Below are positions 1 through 6,631 of a stretch of DNA of 12,863 nt, piece by piece; position 1 is the stretch's first letter; each line of letters begins with the position of its first letter. The notes under the pieces are model-generated. The model saw only the letters and a list, made by a program, of their open reading frames with translations, was not told the origin of the DNA and did no database searches. The stretch lies in contig DASXIW010000227.1 of assembly GCA_036497785.1 (NCBI GenBank), positions 1-12,863 on the forward strand, written 5' to 3'. The stretch is from DASXIW01 sp036497785 (GTDB taxonomy: Bacteria > Pseudomonadota > Alphaproteobacteria > Acetobacterales > Acetobacteraceae). Both the position numbers and the translations under genes were made by a program.

Positions 1-618
1 GGGCCAGCAGCAGATAGCGCTCCAGCGCGGCGGCGGTGATGGCCTTCGGTTCCGTCAGGCGGTGCAGGAATCGGAGCACTTGCACGCCGGCCGGCCCGAT
101 ATCGCCATCCAGCTTCACGTCCGCGATGTGGCCTTCCGTCACGCGGAAATGCAGCACGCCCGCGCTGTCGCGCACGGCGGAGACGGCGGTGAGCGGATAG
201 CCGTCGTCGCGGTAACGCCGCAAAATCTTCGTGCGCACCGCCTCGATCGAGGCCAGCTTCACGGGGGCCCGACCAGACCGGCGACGTCCTTGGCCATTTC
301 GGCTTCCGGATACACCGTGACGCCCTCGACGACCACATGCTCGACAGCGACCGCCGCTTCCGGAACCGCGCCGCCCGGCTCGGCCGGTGGGGGCACCAGC
401 GTGCCGGGCGCGACGGATGGAAATTGCGGCGGCAGCACCCGCGGGATCGGCGCACCCGGCGGTACCTGGGTGAAGACATTGGGTGGAAGAAAATTGTGCG
501 AGGTCTGCGCGAATGCCGGAAGTGCTGCGCCCGACGAGGCGACCGTCGCGAGCGCAATCAGGCGCGCGGGCCGAGCAAGGATGCCCGCACACCCGAGCGC
601 GGCTATTCTGAAAGGCAC
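1..618 (-). pseudogene. TpsB (ShlB/FhaC/HecB-type) two-partner secretion outer-membrane transporter, N-terminal part, apparent frameshift, runs off left edge
   Basis: Reading leftward from a GTG at 618, the product has a signal peptide (hydrophobic run ending near ALPAFA, cleavage probably before QTSH) and a Pro-rich linker. A POTRA domain follows, starting at VEHVVVEGVTVYP. The frame then meets a TGA at 259-261. In the next frame the POTRA domain continues without a break from about 260 to 1, with the family pattern ILRRYRDDGYPLTAV, then a short strand and FRVTEGHIADV. This is typical of TpsB proteins, which bind and export a large TpsA exoprotein through the outer membrane. The two halves join at a G5/C3 run (263-270). 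One extra base there would restore a single frame, so this is either a disrupted gene or a base-calling error. The beta-barrel part and any TpsA partner lie outside the window. The start codon is uncertain because no clean ribosome binding site is seen. Confidence 0.72.
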
Positions 619-783
619 GGAAGCACCCCCGGTCGGCCACCAACCCGGCAGCGTGTGGTTGCTTCACCATTTTGCGTCAATGCCTTATCGAGTCGAATCC
701 GGTATGGGATTTTGCAATCAATGAATTTCCCGCCCGTGGCGCGTCGCACCATGCCAGGCGCATTCGTTGCAAGAACGACCGTT

Positions 784-811
784 TTGTGCGGACCGACATG
801 CAATCTATAAG
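784..811 (+). promoter_or_regulatory. Candidate sigma-70-like promoter for the Ser/Thr kinase gene
   Basis: TTGTGC (784-789) and TATAAG (806-811) are separated by 16 bp. The -10 matches the consensus at five of six positions, the -35 at only three. Transcription would begin about 25 nt before the chosen ATG at 843, leaving room for the ribosome binding site at 831-836. This is inference from pattern only; the rest of the 619-842 divergent region shows no clearer promoter. Confidence 0.4.
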
Positions 812-830
812 GCGGTCACGGCGAGCACGC

Positions 831-836
831 GAAGGA
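831..836 (+). promoter_or_regulatory. Ribosome binding site that decides the kinase start
   Basis: GAAGGA ends six bases before the ATG at 843. The open frame extends upstream to 672, but the added residues have no kinase similarity. This site and the candidate promoter just upstream both favour 843. Confidence 0.6.
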
Positions 837-842
837 TGCGCG

Positions 843-2801
843 ATGGACGAGTCCCGGCTGGGCAAATACGAACTCCGCGGAACGCTGGGCCGCGGTGCAA
901 TGGGTACCGTGTACGAGGGATGGGACTCCATCATCGATCGCAAGGTCGCCATCAAGACCTTGCGTCTGCCGGACGCCGCGGATGAGGAGGCGCAGGAGGA
1001 ACTGGCGCGCTTCAAACGCGAGGCGCAGGTGGCCGGCCGACTCAATCACCCTAACATCGTCGGCGTGTTCGATTACGGCGAGACGCCCGAGCTCGCCTAT
1101 ATCGTCATGGAGTTCATCGACGGCACCTCGCTGAAGAGCGTGATGGACAAGCAGGAGCGTTTCCCCATCCCCGAGGTGCTGCGGGTGATGGAACAGCTTC
1201 TGGCCGGGCTGCAGTTCAGCCATGATCGCGACGTCGTGCATCGTGATATCAAGCCCGCGAACATCATGCTGACCTCAGCCGGGCAGGTGAAGATCGCCGA
1301 TTTCGGCATCGCCCGCATCGAGAGCAGCAGCATGACCCAGGCCGGGACGGTCATGGGCACGCCGGCCTATATGTCGCCCGAGCAGTTCATGGGCCAGACC
1401 GTGGATGCGCGGACCGACCTCTATTCCTCCGGGGTCATGCTGTACCAGTTGCTGACCGGCGAGCGCCCCTTCGAGGGAAGCATGTCGGCGATCATGCACA
1501 AGGCGCTGAACGTCGCGCCGCCACGCCCGTCCGATCTATCGGTGACCGCGCCACAGGCGCTGGATGCAATAGTGGCGAAGGCGATGGCAAAACGCCCCGA
1601 ACAGCGTTTCGCCAACGCGGACGAAATGTCGCGCGCGCTGCGCCAGGCGGTCGAGAACCCCGGCGCGGCCCCCGCCGCCGGGCCGGTCGACGACGCGGAG
1701 GCAACCATGGTGCGGCCGCAGCGTCCGGCATCGGCGGCGGCCGCGCCGCCATCCCCGCCGGCGCCGGCGCCGGTGCCGCCGGCCGCCTCTCCCACGCCAG
1801 CGAAAAGCGGCGCTCCGGTGAAGCTGATCGCCGGGATCGCCGTCGCGGTGTTGATCGTGCTGGGCGGGGCAGGGTGGTTCCTGCTGGCGCCCCGCCATCC
1901 GGCGCAGGATCTGGCGGCGCTTAACACGACGCCGCCGGCACCGGCACCCGCATTGCCGGGATCATCGCCGGGCTCCGAACCTGTTCCCACCCCGGCGCCG
2001 ACACCGCCTGCGCCCCCAACCGCCCTTACACCTCCCAGCGCACCGCAGCCCGCCTCGCCACCGCCCGCGCCATTGGCGCCGCCAGCGGCGCTCCAGGTCA
2101 CACCCGCCTCGATGCTGGCGGCCTTGGGCGGTGTCGGCTGCTCTTTGGCAACACCGGGCATGCCGGATGCCGGCCACGTCGTGCTGGATGGCATTGCCGG
2201 CAGCGGCACGCCGGAGACGACCTTGCGCCGCCTGGCCACGGAGGCTGCGGGCGGTCTGCCGCTCTCCTGGCGGGTCCGCACCTTTAGCGGACCATATTGC
2301 GATGCGCTCAACGTCATCCGCCCGGCCGATGCCGGCCGGTTCGGCATGGCGCTGAAAGGCAATGCCGTCCAGTTGCGCAAGAACGACAACATCGTCATCC
2401 AGTTTACCATGCCGGATTTCCCGGCCCATCTTCAGATCGATTATTTCTCCAGCGACGGATCGGTCACCCATCTCGTGGGCGATGACGGGGCGAATGTCTC
2501 GATCATGACATCGGACGGGTGGAAGGTGATCGGACCCTCGCATGTCTCTCGCTCCGGCGCAGCCATGCCGATAGGCGAGCCGGATCCGAAGACGCATGAC
2601 GGTAGCTGGCAGGTGGACGAGCCGTTTGGCACGGACATGATCGTGGCGATCGCCTCCGAGGCGCCGTTGTTCGGCGCCCTGCGCGCCGCCGACGACACGA
2701 CGGCTGCCTATCTGCCCGCCCTCCAGGCCGCGTTGGGGGCGCGATCGCGCGGAGAGCGGGTTGCCAGCCAGGCCCTGATCGTGGACACCACGCCCAATTA
2801 G
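843..2801 (+). CDS. Transmembrane Ser/Thr protein kinase (Hanks type) with periplasmic DUF4384-like domain
   Basis: The 652-residue product starts with a complete kinase domain (about residues 9-270). It has the Gly-rich loop LGRGAMGTVY, Lys38 in VAIK, Glu60 in helix C, the HRD catalytic loop with Asp135, the DFG Asp153 and an SPE motif at 178-180, so it should be active. A Pro/Ala-rich linker leads to one membrane segment (about 328-349). A second Pro/Ala-rich stretch (about 360-425) and a folded C-terminal domain should lie in the periplasm. That domain contains a BON-like region followed by a DUF4384-like signature, ending in GEPDPK, EPFGTDMIVAIAS and PLF. The only two cysteines (433 and 486) both lie in this exported domain and could form a disulfide. 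The likely role is sensing an envelope signal and phosphorylating cytoplasmic targets. The substrate is unknown. It may be co-transcribed with the next two genes. Confidence 0.92.
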   Translation: MDESRLGKYELRGTLGRGAMGTVYEGWDSIIDRKVAIKTLRLPDAADEEAQEELARFKREAQVAGRLNHPNIVGVFDYGETPELAYIVMEFIDGTSLKSVMDKQERFPIPEVLRVMEQLLAGLQFSHDRDVVHRDIKPANIMLTSAGQVKIADFGIARIESSSMTQAGTVMGTPAYMSPEQFMGQTVDARTDLYSSGVMLYQLLTGERPFEGSMSAIMHKALNVAPPRPSDLSVTAPQALDAIVAKAMAKRPEQRFANADEMSRALRQAVENPGAAPAAGPVDDAEATMVRPQRPASAAAAPPSPPAPAPVPPAASPTPAKSGAPVKLIAGIAVAVLIVLGGAGWFLLAPRHPAQDLAALNTTPPAPAPALPGSSPGSEPVPTPAPTPPAPPTALTPPSAPQPASPPPAPLAPPAALQVTPASMLAALGGVGCSLATPGMPDAGHVVLDGIAGSGTPETTLRRLATEAAGGLPLSWRVRTFSGPYCDALNVIRPADAGRFGMALKGNAVQLRKNDNIVIQFTMPDFPAHLQIDYFSSDGSVTHLVGDDGANVSIMTSDGWKVIGPSHVSRSGAAMPIGEPDPKTHDGSWQVDEPFGTDMIVAIASEAPLFGALRAADDTTAAYLPALQAALGARSRGERVASQALIVDTTPN

Positions 2802-2815
2802 CTTTGGCGGGCCTC

Positions 2816-2839
2816 GCAGATGATTAAAACGTCATCTGC
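2816..2839. repeat. Perfect 8-bp inverted repeat between kinase and OpgC genes
   Basis: GCAGATGA (2816-2823) and TCATCTGC (2832-2839) pair perfectly around an 8-base A/T-rich loop. No T-run follows, so it is not a classical intrinsic terminator. It could be a weak attenuator, an mRNA processing or stability element, or a protein-binding site for an internal promoter. It occupies half of the 49-bp gap. Confidence 0.5.
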
Positions 2840-2850
2840 CCGGCGCTTGA

Positions 2851-4008
2851 ATGCGGCGGCGGCGTGCCGATTTCGTCGGCATGTCAGGTCAGGTCGCCAA
2901 GAAGCCCGTGGTTTCGTCTCGTGAACCGCGCGTGGACGTGCTGCGCGGCTTCTCGTTGCTATGCATCTTTGTCGACCATATCCCGGGCGATGACCTCAAC
3001 ACGCTGACTCCGCGCAATTTTGGCTTCTCTGACGCCGCCGAGTTGTTCGTCATGCTCGCGGGCTTCGCCTCCATGACCGCCTATGGCCGCAGCTTTGACC
3101 GCGATGGCGCGCGCGCTGGCCTGCGGCGCATCGCGTTGCGCTGCTTGCGGCTCTATGTGTTCCAGATCGGCCTGTTGCTCGCCACGCTGATGATTGTCTG
3201 GAGCTGGACCACGCATTTCCGTCTGACGCCGTTGGATTTGGCGCCAATGCTGGCGGGGGGCGTGCCGAGCATCGTTCGCGGCCTGCTGCTTCAGGCGCAG
3301 CCCTCCAATCTGAACATCCTGCCCCTGTACATCGTGCTGCTTGCCATATTCCCGATATTGTATGCTGGTATGCGCATCAGCCCTTTCCTGGCCCTGTCCG
3401 CCTCGGCGCTTCTATGGATCGCGACGAATCTCGACCCGAATCTGAACTTTATCGACCCTGTCGACGGCAATCACTGGTTCTTCAACCCGTTCGCCTGGCA
3501 GTTCCTGTTCGCGCTTGGGGCCGGCATGTCGGTCGTCATGCGCCGCAACGGGGGGAGCCTCCCGCGCCACCCTGTGCTGATCTGGCTCAGCGCGGCAATG
3601 CTGCTGGCGGGGTTCCTCGAAACCTTCCCCTGGCGGGACTGGCATTTGCCCAATCTCACCCCCATCGCCATGGACCCTCCGGACAAGACCAATCTGTCGC
3701 CGCTGCGCCTGCTCCATGCCGTCGCTTTGGTCTATCTGGTGCTCACCTGGTCGGGACTGCGCAATGCGCTGACCTGGCGGCCGGTCGTCTGGCTGGAGGC
3801 CTGCGGCAGGCATTCGCTGGAAGTGTTCTCCCTCGGCACGCTGCTGGGCGTTTTCGCGGGGCTAGCCTTTCGCACTTATGGGTTCGCCGAACCGATGCAA
3901 CTGGCGGTGAATGCCATCGGTTTGGGATCGGCGATCGCGCTGGCGCTGAGGCTCGAGCACGATCGCAGCCGGCAGACCGTCGGGGGCGTTCCGGTCGTAC
4001 GTTCCTAA
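2851..4008 (+). CDS. opgC: OpgC-family integral membrane acyltransferase
   Basis: The protein of up to 385 residues is mostly hydrophobic, with about ten predicted membrane segments. Near the N-terminus it has the OpgC pattern RVDVLRGFSLLCIFVDHIPG, with Arg32-Gly33 and Asp42-His43, followed by SDAAELFVMLAGF. OpgC proteins of Alphaproteobacteria add succinyl groups to osmoregulated periplasmic glucans and are distant relatives of the membrane acyltransferase-3 family. The family assignment is good. The acceptor is inferred, because no glucan synthesis genes (opgG/opgH or ndvB type) lie in the window. The start is uncertain. ATG 2851 gives an Arg-rich leader and ATG 2881 (375 residues) gives a more ordinary N-terminus; neither has a strong ribosome binding site. 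The gene lies 49 bp after the kinase gene and 49 bp before the SGNH hydrolase gene. Confidence 0.88.
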   Translation: MRRRRADFVGMSGQVAKKPVVSSREPRVDVLRGFSLLCIFVDHIPGDDLNTLTPRNFGFSDAAELFVMLAGFASMTAYGRSFDRDGARAGLRRIALRCLRLYVFQIGLLLATLMIVWSWTTHFRLTPLDLAPMLAGGVPSIVRGLLLQAQPSNLNILPLYIVLLAIFPILYAGMRISPFLALSASALLWIATNLDPNLNFIDPVDGNHWFFNPFAWQFLFALGAGMSVVMRRNGGSLPRHPVLIWLSAAMLLAGFLETFPWRDWHLPNLTPIAMDPPDKTNLSPLRLLHAVALVYLVLTWSGLRNALTWRPVVWLEACGRHSLEVFSLGTLLGVFAGLAFRTYGFAEPMQLAVNAIGLGSAIALALRLEHDRSRQTVGGVPVVRS

Positions 4009-4057
4009 ATTAAGATAATTCGACGATTTTCTTTGCATCGCTGGAGATCGCTATGGC

Positions 4058-4825
4058 ATGGGTACTGTCATGCAAAATCATGTCGTCCGGCGTTTCGCGC
4101 CCCTCGCTCTCGTACTTGGCGTGCTGAGCATGATGGGCGCAATCCCGGCTTCCGCCGCCGCCGTCCCGCCGGATGCGACGGCGCTGCCACACGTGGCAAA
4201 AAGCCTCGCCGACGGACAATCGCTCCGTATCGTGGCCTTTGGCTCATCCTCCACGGAAGGCGTGGGCGCCAGTTCCAAGGCCACCAGCTACCCAATACGC
4301 CTCCAGGCCGAACTTGCCGCGAGCCTGCCACCGAAGATGACAGTCACCGTCGAGAACCGTGGCATTGGCGGCGAGGATGTTGACGACATGATGCGCCGCA
4401 TCCCCACCATCACGGCGGAGAAGCCGGATCTGGTGATCTGGCAAACCGGCACAAACGACCCGCTGCGCGACGTGAAGCTGGGCCATTTCATTACCCAGAC
4501 GCAGGCCGGTATCGCTGCTTTCCGTGCCGCCGGCATCGACGTCATGTTGATGGGACCGCAGCTCTGCGCGGCCATGCAGGACAAAGCCGGCGCAATGCGT
4601 TTCCGGGATGCGGTACGGCAGATTGGCGAGGAGATGCATGTCCCGGTCATCCACCGCTATTCGATGATGGAGCGCTGGCTCGCGCGCAAGACACTCACCG
4701 AGGACGAGATGCTCTCGCCGGATGGGCTGCACATGGCCGATGGCGGCTATCATCTTCTGGCCATGGCGGTGGCCCGGCAGATCCTTGGTAGCCATGCTCC
4801 GAAGCGCCTCCTCGCCGGAGACTGA
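4058..4825 (+). CDS. Exported SGNH/GDSL-family hydrolase (esterase/lipase-like)
   Basis: The 255-residue product has a signal peptide: basic HVVRR, a hydrophobic run, then a cut near PASA-A at about residue 33. The four SGNH blocks are all present. These are FGSSSTEG with nucleophile Ser64, the GIGGED glycine block near residue 104, GTND with Asn133, and DGLH with Asp222 and His225. The usual block I Asp before the nucleophile is Ser, as in many SGNH enzymes with a GSSST motif. It should act in the periplasm as an ester hydrolase or acyltransferase. Its place directly after an OpgC acyltransferase suggests it removes or transfers acyl groups on the same glycan, but that is inference. GGAG at 4043-4046 stands 11 bases before ATG 4058. 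ATG 4070 would also keep the whole signal peptide. Confidence 0.9.
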   Translation: MGTVMQNHVVRRFAPLALVLGVLSMMGAIPASAAAVPPDATALPHVAKSLADGQSLRIVAFGSSSTEGVGASSKATSYPIRLQAELAASLPPKMTVTVENRGIGGEDVDDMMRRIPTITAEKPDLVIWQTGTNDPLRDVKLGHFITQTQAGIAAFRAAGIDVMLMGPQLCAAMQDKAGAMRFRDAVRQIGEEMHVPVIHRYSMMERWLARKTLTEDEMLSPDGLHMADGGYHLLAMAVARQILGSHAPKRLLAGD

Positions 4826-4830
4826 GGCGC
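4804..4830. terminator. Weak hairpin at convergent ends of SGNH and glpK genes
   Basis: GCGCCTC (4804-4810) pairs with GAGGCGC (4824-4830) around a 13-base loop that includes the SGNH stop codon. No T-run follows on either strand. With only 10 bp between the two stop codons, termination must occur inside one or both genes. This is the only hairpin I see that could help, and the call is tentative. Confidence 0.25.
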
Positions 4831-4835
4831 CGAAG

Positions 4836-6344
4836 CTAGAGGCTGCGCGTCCGCCTGACCGCATCCTGCCAGCCAGCGTATAGCCCGACCCGGTCTTCCT
4901 CGGCCATATGCGGCTCGAACCGCCGCTGAAGCGCCCAGCTTCTGGCGAAATCGGCCGGGGCGGGGCATACGCCGGCGGCGAGACCGGCGAGATAGGCTGC
5001 GCCCAGCGCCGTGGTTTCGGTTCCCACAGGCCGATCGACCGGGGCCGCGATCATGTCGGCCAGGAACTGCATGGTCCAATCGCTGGCCGCCATGCCGCCA
5101 TCCACCCGCAGCACCGTTGCCGCCGAAGGCGCGTCCCGCGTGTTTGCCCAATCCATCCGCATCGCCTCGATCAGGTCACGGGTCTGGTAGGCCACGCTTT
5201 CCAGCGCGGCCCGCGCGAGCTCCGCGCGGCCGGTATTGCGGGTCAGGCCGAACAGGGCGCCGCGCGCCTCCGCATCCCAATGCGGCGCGCCGAGACCGGT
5301 GAAGGCGGGCACCAGATATACACGCTGCGATGGATCGGCCGCTTCGGCCAGCGCCGCGGTTTCGCCGGCATCGCCGATCACGCCCAGGCCATCGCGCAGC
5401 CATTGCACTGCCGCGCCGGCGACGAAGATCGCGCCTTCCAGCGCGTAGCTGCGCACCCCGCCGATCTGCCAGGCGATCGTGGTCAGCATTCGGCTGCGCG
5501 ACATGACCGGCTCGGCGCCAACGTTCAGCAGCAGAAAGCAGCCTGTGCCATAGGTCGATTTCACCATGCCCGGCGCGAAGCAGGCCTGTCCGACGCAGGC
5601 CGCCTGCTGGTCGCCGGCAATACCCATCACGGCGACCTCCGCCCCCAGAATGCCGGCGCTCGCCATGCCGAAATGTCCGGAGCTGTCGCGCACTTCCGGC
5701 AGCAGGCTGGCGGGAATGCGGAACAGATCCAGCAATTCCGGGTCCCACGCGCCGCGGGCGATGTCGAACAGCATGGTGCGGCTGGCATTGGTCGCATCCG
5801 TGGCATGCACGCGCCCCTCGGTCAGCCGCCACAGCAGCCAGCTATCGACCGTGCCGAAAGCCAGGCGACCCGCTTCGGCGTCGGCCCGTGCGCCGGGTAC
5901 GTTGTCGAGCAGCCAGGCGATCTTGCTCGCGCAGAAATACGGGTCAATCACCAGCCCGGTCCGCGCGGCGACCAGCGCCCCATGCCCTTCCGCCCGCCAG
6001 GCGGCACATTGCGCGGCGGTGCGGCGGTCCTGCCAGACAATGGCAGAATAGATCGGCCGGCCGGTGTCGCGCCGCCAGATCAGCGTGGTCTCGCGCTGAT
6101 TGGTGATGCCGATGGCGGCGACGTCCGCCGTCCTCCCGCCGGCGCCGGCCAACGCCTCTCGCAGCACCGCGACACTGTCCTGGAACAGATCCTCCGGCGC
6201 ATGCTCCACCCAGCCGCTGGCGGGGAAATGCTGCGCGAGATCCAGCCGCGCGATGGCGGCCTGCGCCAGCGACGGCGCGCGGAAAGCGATAGCGCGCGTG
6301 GAGGTGGTGCCCTGGTCGAGGGCGAGCACGATGGTCGGGGTCAT
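4836..6344 (-). CDS. glpK: Glycerol kinase (ATP:glycerol 3-phosphotransferase)
   Basis: The 502-residue length fits glycerol kinases. The N-terminal phosphate loop is DQGTTSTR (residues 10-17). It is followed by WVEHAPEDLFQD, GITNQRETTLIWRR, and YSAIVWQDRRTA, then the FGGY block YFCASKIAWLLDN, where Cys replaces the Ser seen in the Escherichia coli enzyme. Next come the C-terminal FGGY block GLGAPHWDAEARGALFGLTR and VDGGMAASDWTMQFLADM. The enzyme phosphorylates glycerol to sn-glycerol 3-phosphate in the cytoplasm. An AAGAGG ribosome binding site (6354-6359 on this strand) precedes ATG 6344. The usual partners glpD, glpF and glpR are absent here, so this is a stand-alone gene. It converges on the SGNH gene and diverges from the hybrid histidine kinase gene. 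Confidence 0.95.
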   Translation of the reverse strand: MTPTIVLALDQGTTSTRAIAFRAPSLAQAAIARLDLAQHFPASGWVEHAPEDLFQDSVAVLREALAGAGGRTADVAAIGITNQRETTLIWRRDTGRPIYSAIVWQDRRTAAQCAAWRAEGHGALVAARTGLVIDPYFCASKIAWLLDNVPGARADAEAGRLAFGTVDSWLLWRLTEGRVHATDATNASRTMLFDIARGAWDPELLDLFRIPASLLPEVRDSSGHFGMASAGILGAEVAVMGIAGDQQAACVGQACFAPGMVKSTYGTGCFLLLNVGAEPVMSRSRMLTTIAWQIGGVRSYALEGAIFVAGAAVQWLRDGLGVIGDAGETAALAEAADPSQRVYLVPAFTGLGAPHWDAEARGALFGLTRNTGRAELARAALESVAYQTRDLIEAMRMDWANTRDAPSAATVLRVDGGMAASDWTMQFLADMIAAPVDRPVGTETTALGAAYLAGLAAGVCPAPADFARSWALQRRFEPHMAEEDRVGLYAGWQDAVRRTRSL

Positions 6345-6368
6345 GATGTCTGGCCTCTTCTTCCACCA

Positions 6369-6397
6369 GCTTCACCGGATTTCGCCGGAATTGCCAA
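6369..6397 (-). promoter_or_regulatory. Weak candidate glpK promoter with a tandem 10-bp repeat
   Basis: Reading leftward, TTGGCA (6392-6397, five of six to the -35 consensus) is followed after 17 bp by TGAAGC (6369-6374), a poor -10. The spacer contains the imperfect tandem repeat TCCGGCGAAA / TCCGGTGAAG (6380-6389 and 6370-6379), which could bind a regulator. This is pattern-based and uncertain. Confidence 0.25.
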
Positions 6398-6436
6398 GGG
6401 AGCGGGCCGGGCAGGAGCAGGCGGGGCAGGAGGGGG
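6398..6436 (+). repeat. G-run tract with quadruplex potential in the glpK / histidine kinase divergent region
   Basis: Five runs of three or more G (6398-6400, 6404-6406, 6409-6411, 6423-6426, 6432-6436) lie on the + strand. The direct repeat GGGCAGGAG occurs twice (6409-6417 and 6424-6432). A GC-alternating stretch follows to about 6452. The tract is non-coding if the chosen starts of both flanking genes are right. It may form a G-quadruplex or be plain GC-skewed spacer. The rest of 6345-6631 shows no convincing feature. Confidence 0.3.
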
Positions 6437-6631
6437 CGGCGCGCGGCGCGCGGACGGCCTGGCTCGGTGTCGATTCTTCGTGCGGCACTTCAACAAGGCG
6501 TGAGTACCCGTCCGAAGCCTTGCGGGCCGCGCAAAGCCGGGCCGTTTCGGGTTGGTGATATGTTGCGCGGGTCGTTACAGGGCGGCTACATCCTGACTCG
6601 GAACCGAACGTTCCATGGGCCAGGTAATTGC

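Noticed and set aside
62..724. Rightward open frames over the TpsB region
   Set aside because: They lie opposite a clear signal peptide and POTRA domain and show no family pattern.
672..842. Upstream extension of the kinase by 57 residues
   Set aside because: The added residues are Arg-rich with no similarity to kinases. A good ribosome binding site and a candidate promoter sit just before ATG 843.
1735..2100. Pro/Ala-rich repeats in the kinase gene as a possible tandem repeat or mobile insert
   Set aside because: The composition is irregular and on both sides of a membrane segment, as in ordinary linkers of transmembrane Ser/Thr kinases.
1421..2410. A 329-codon Gly/Ala-rich open frame opposite the kinase gene
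   Set aside because: It arises from the complement of the Pro/Ala-rich linker. Low-complexity Gly runs and lack of domains mark it as a shadow.
4908..6503. A 531-codon open frame on the + strand opposite glpK
   Set aside because: It is the mirror of a well-supported glycerol kinase gene. It has an Arg/His/Gly-rich composition typical of antisense frames in GC-rich DNA and no recognisable domain.
6553..6568. Possible sigma-54 promoter before the histidine kinase gene
   Set aside because: A GG and GC pair is present, but the spacing is 9 instead of 10 bases and the flanking bases do not match the consensus.
6600..6614. GGAAC/GTTCC inverted repeat before the histidine kinase gene
   Set aside because: A five-base stem is too short to separate from chance.
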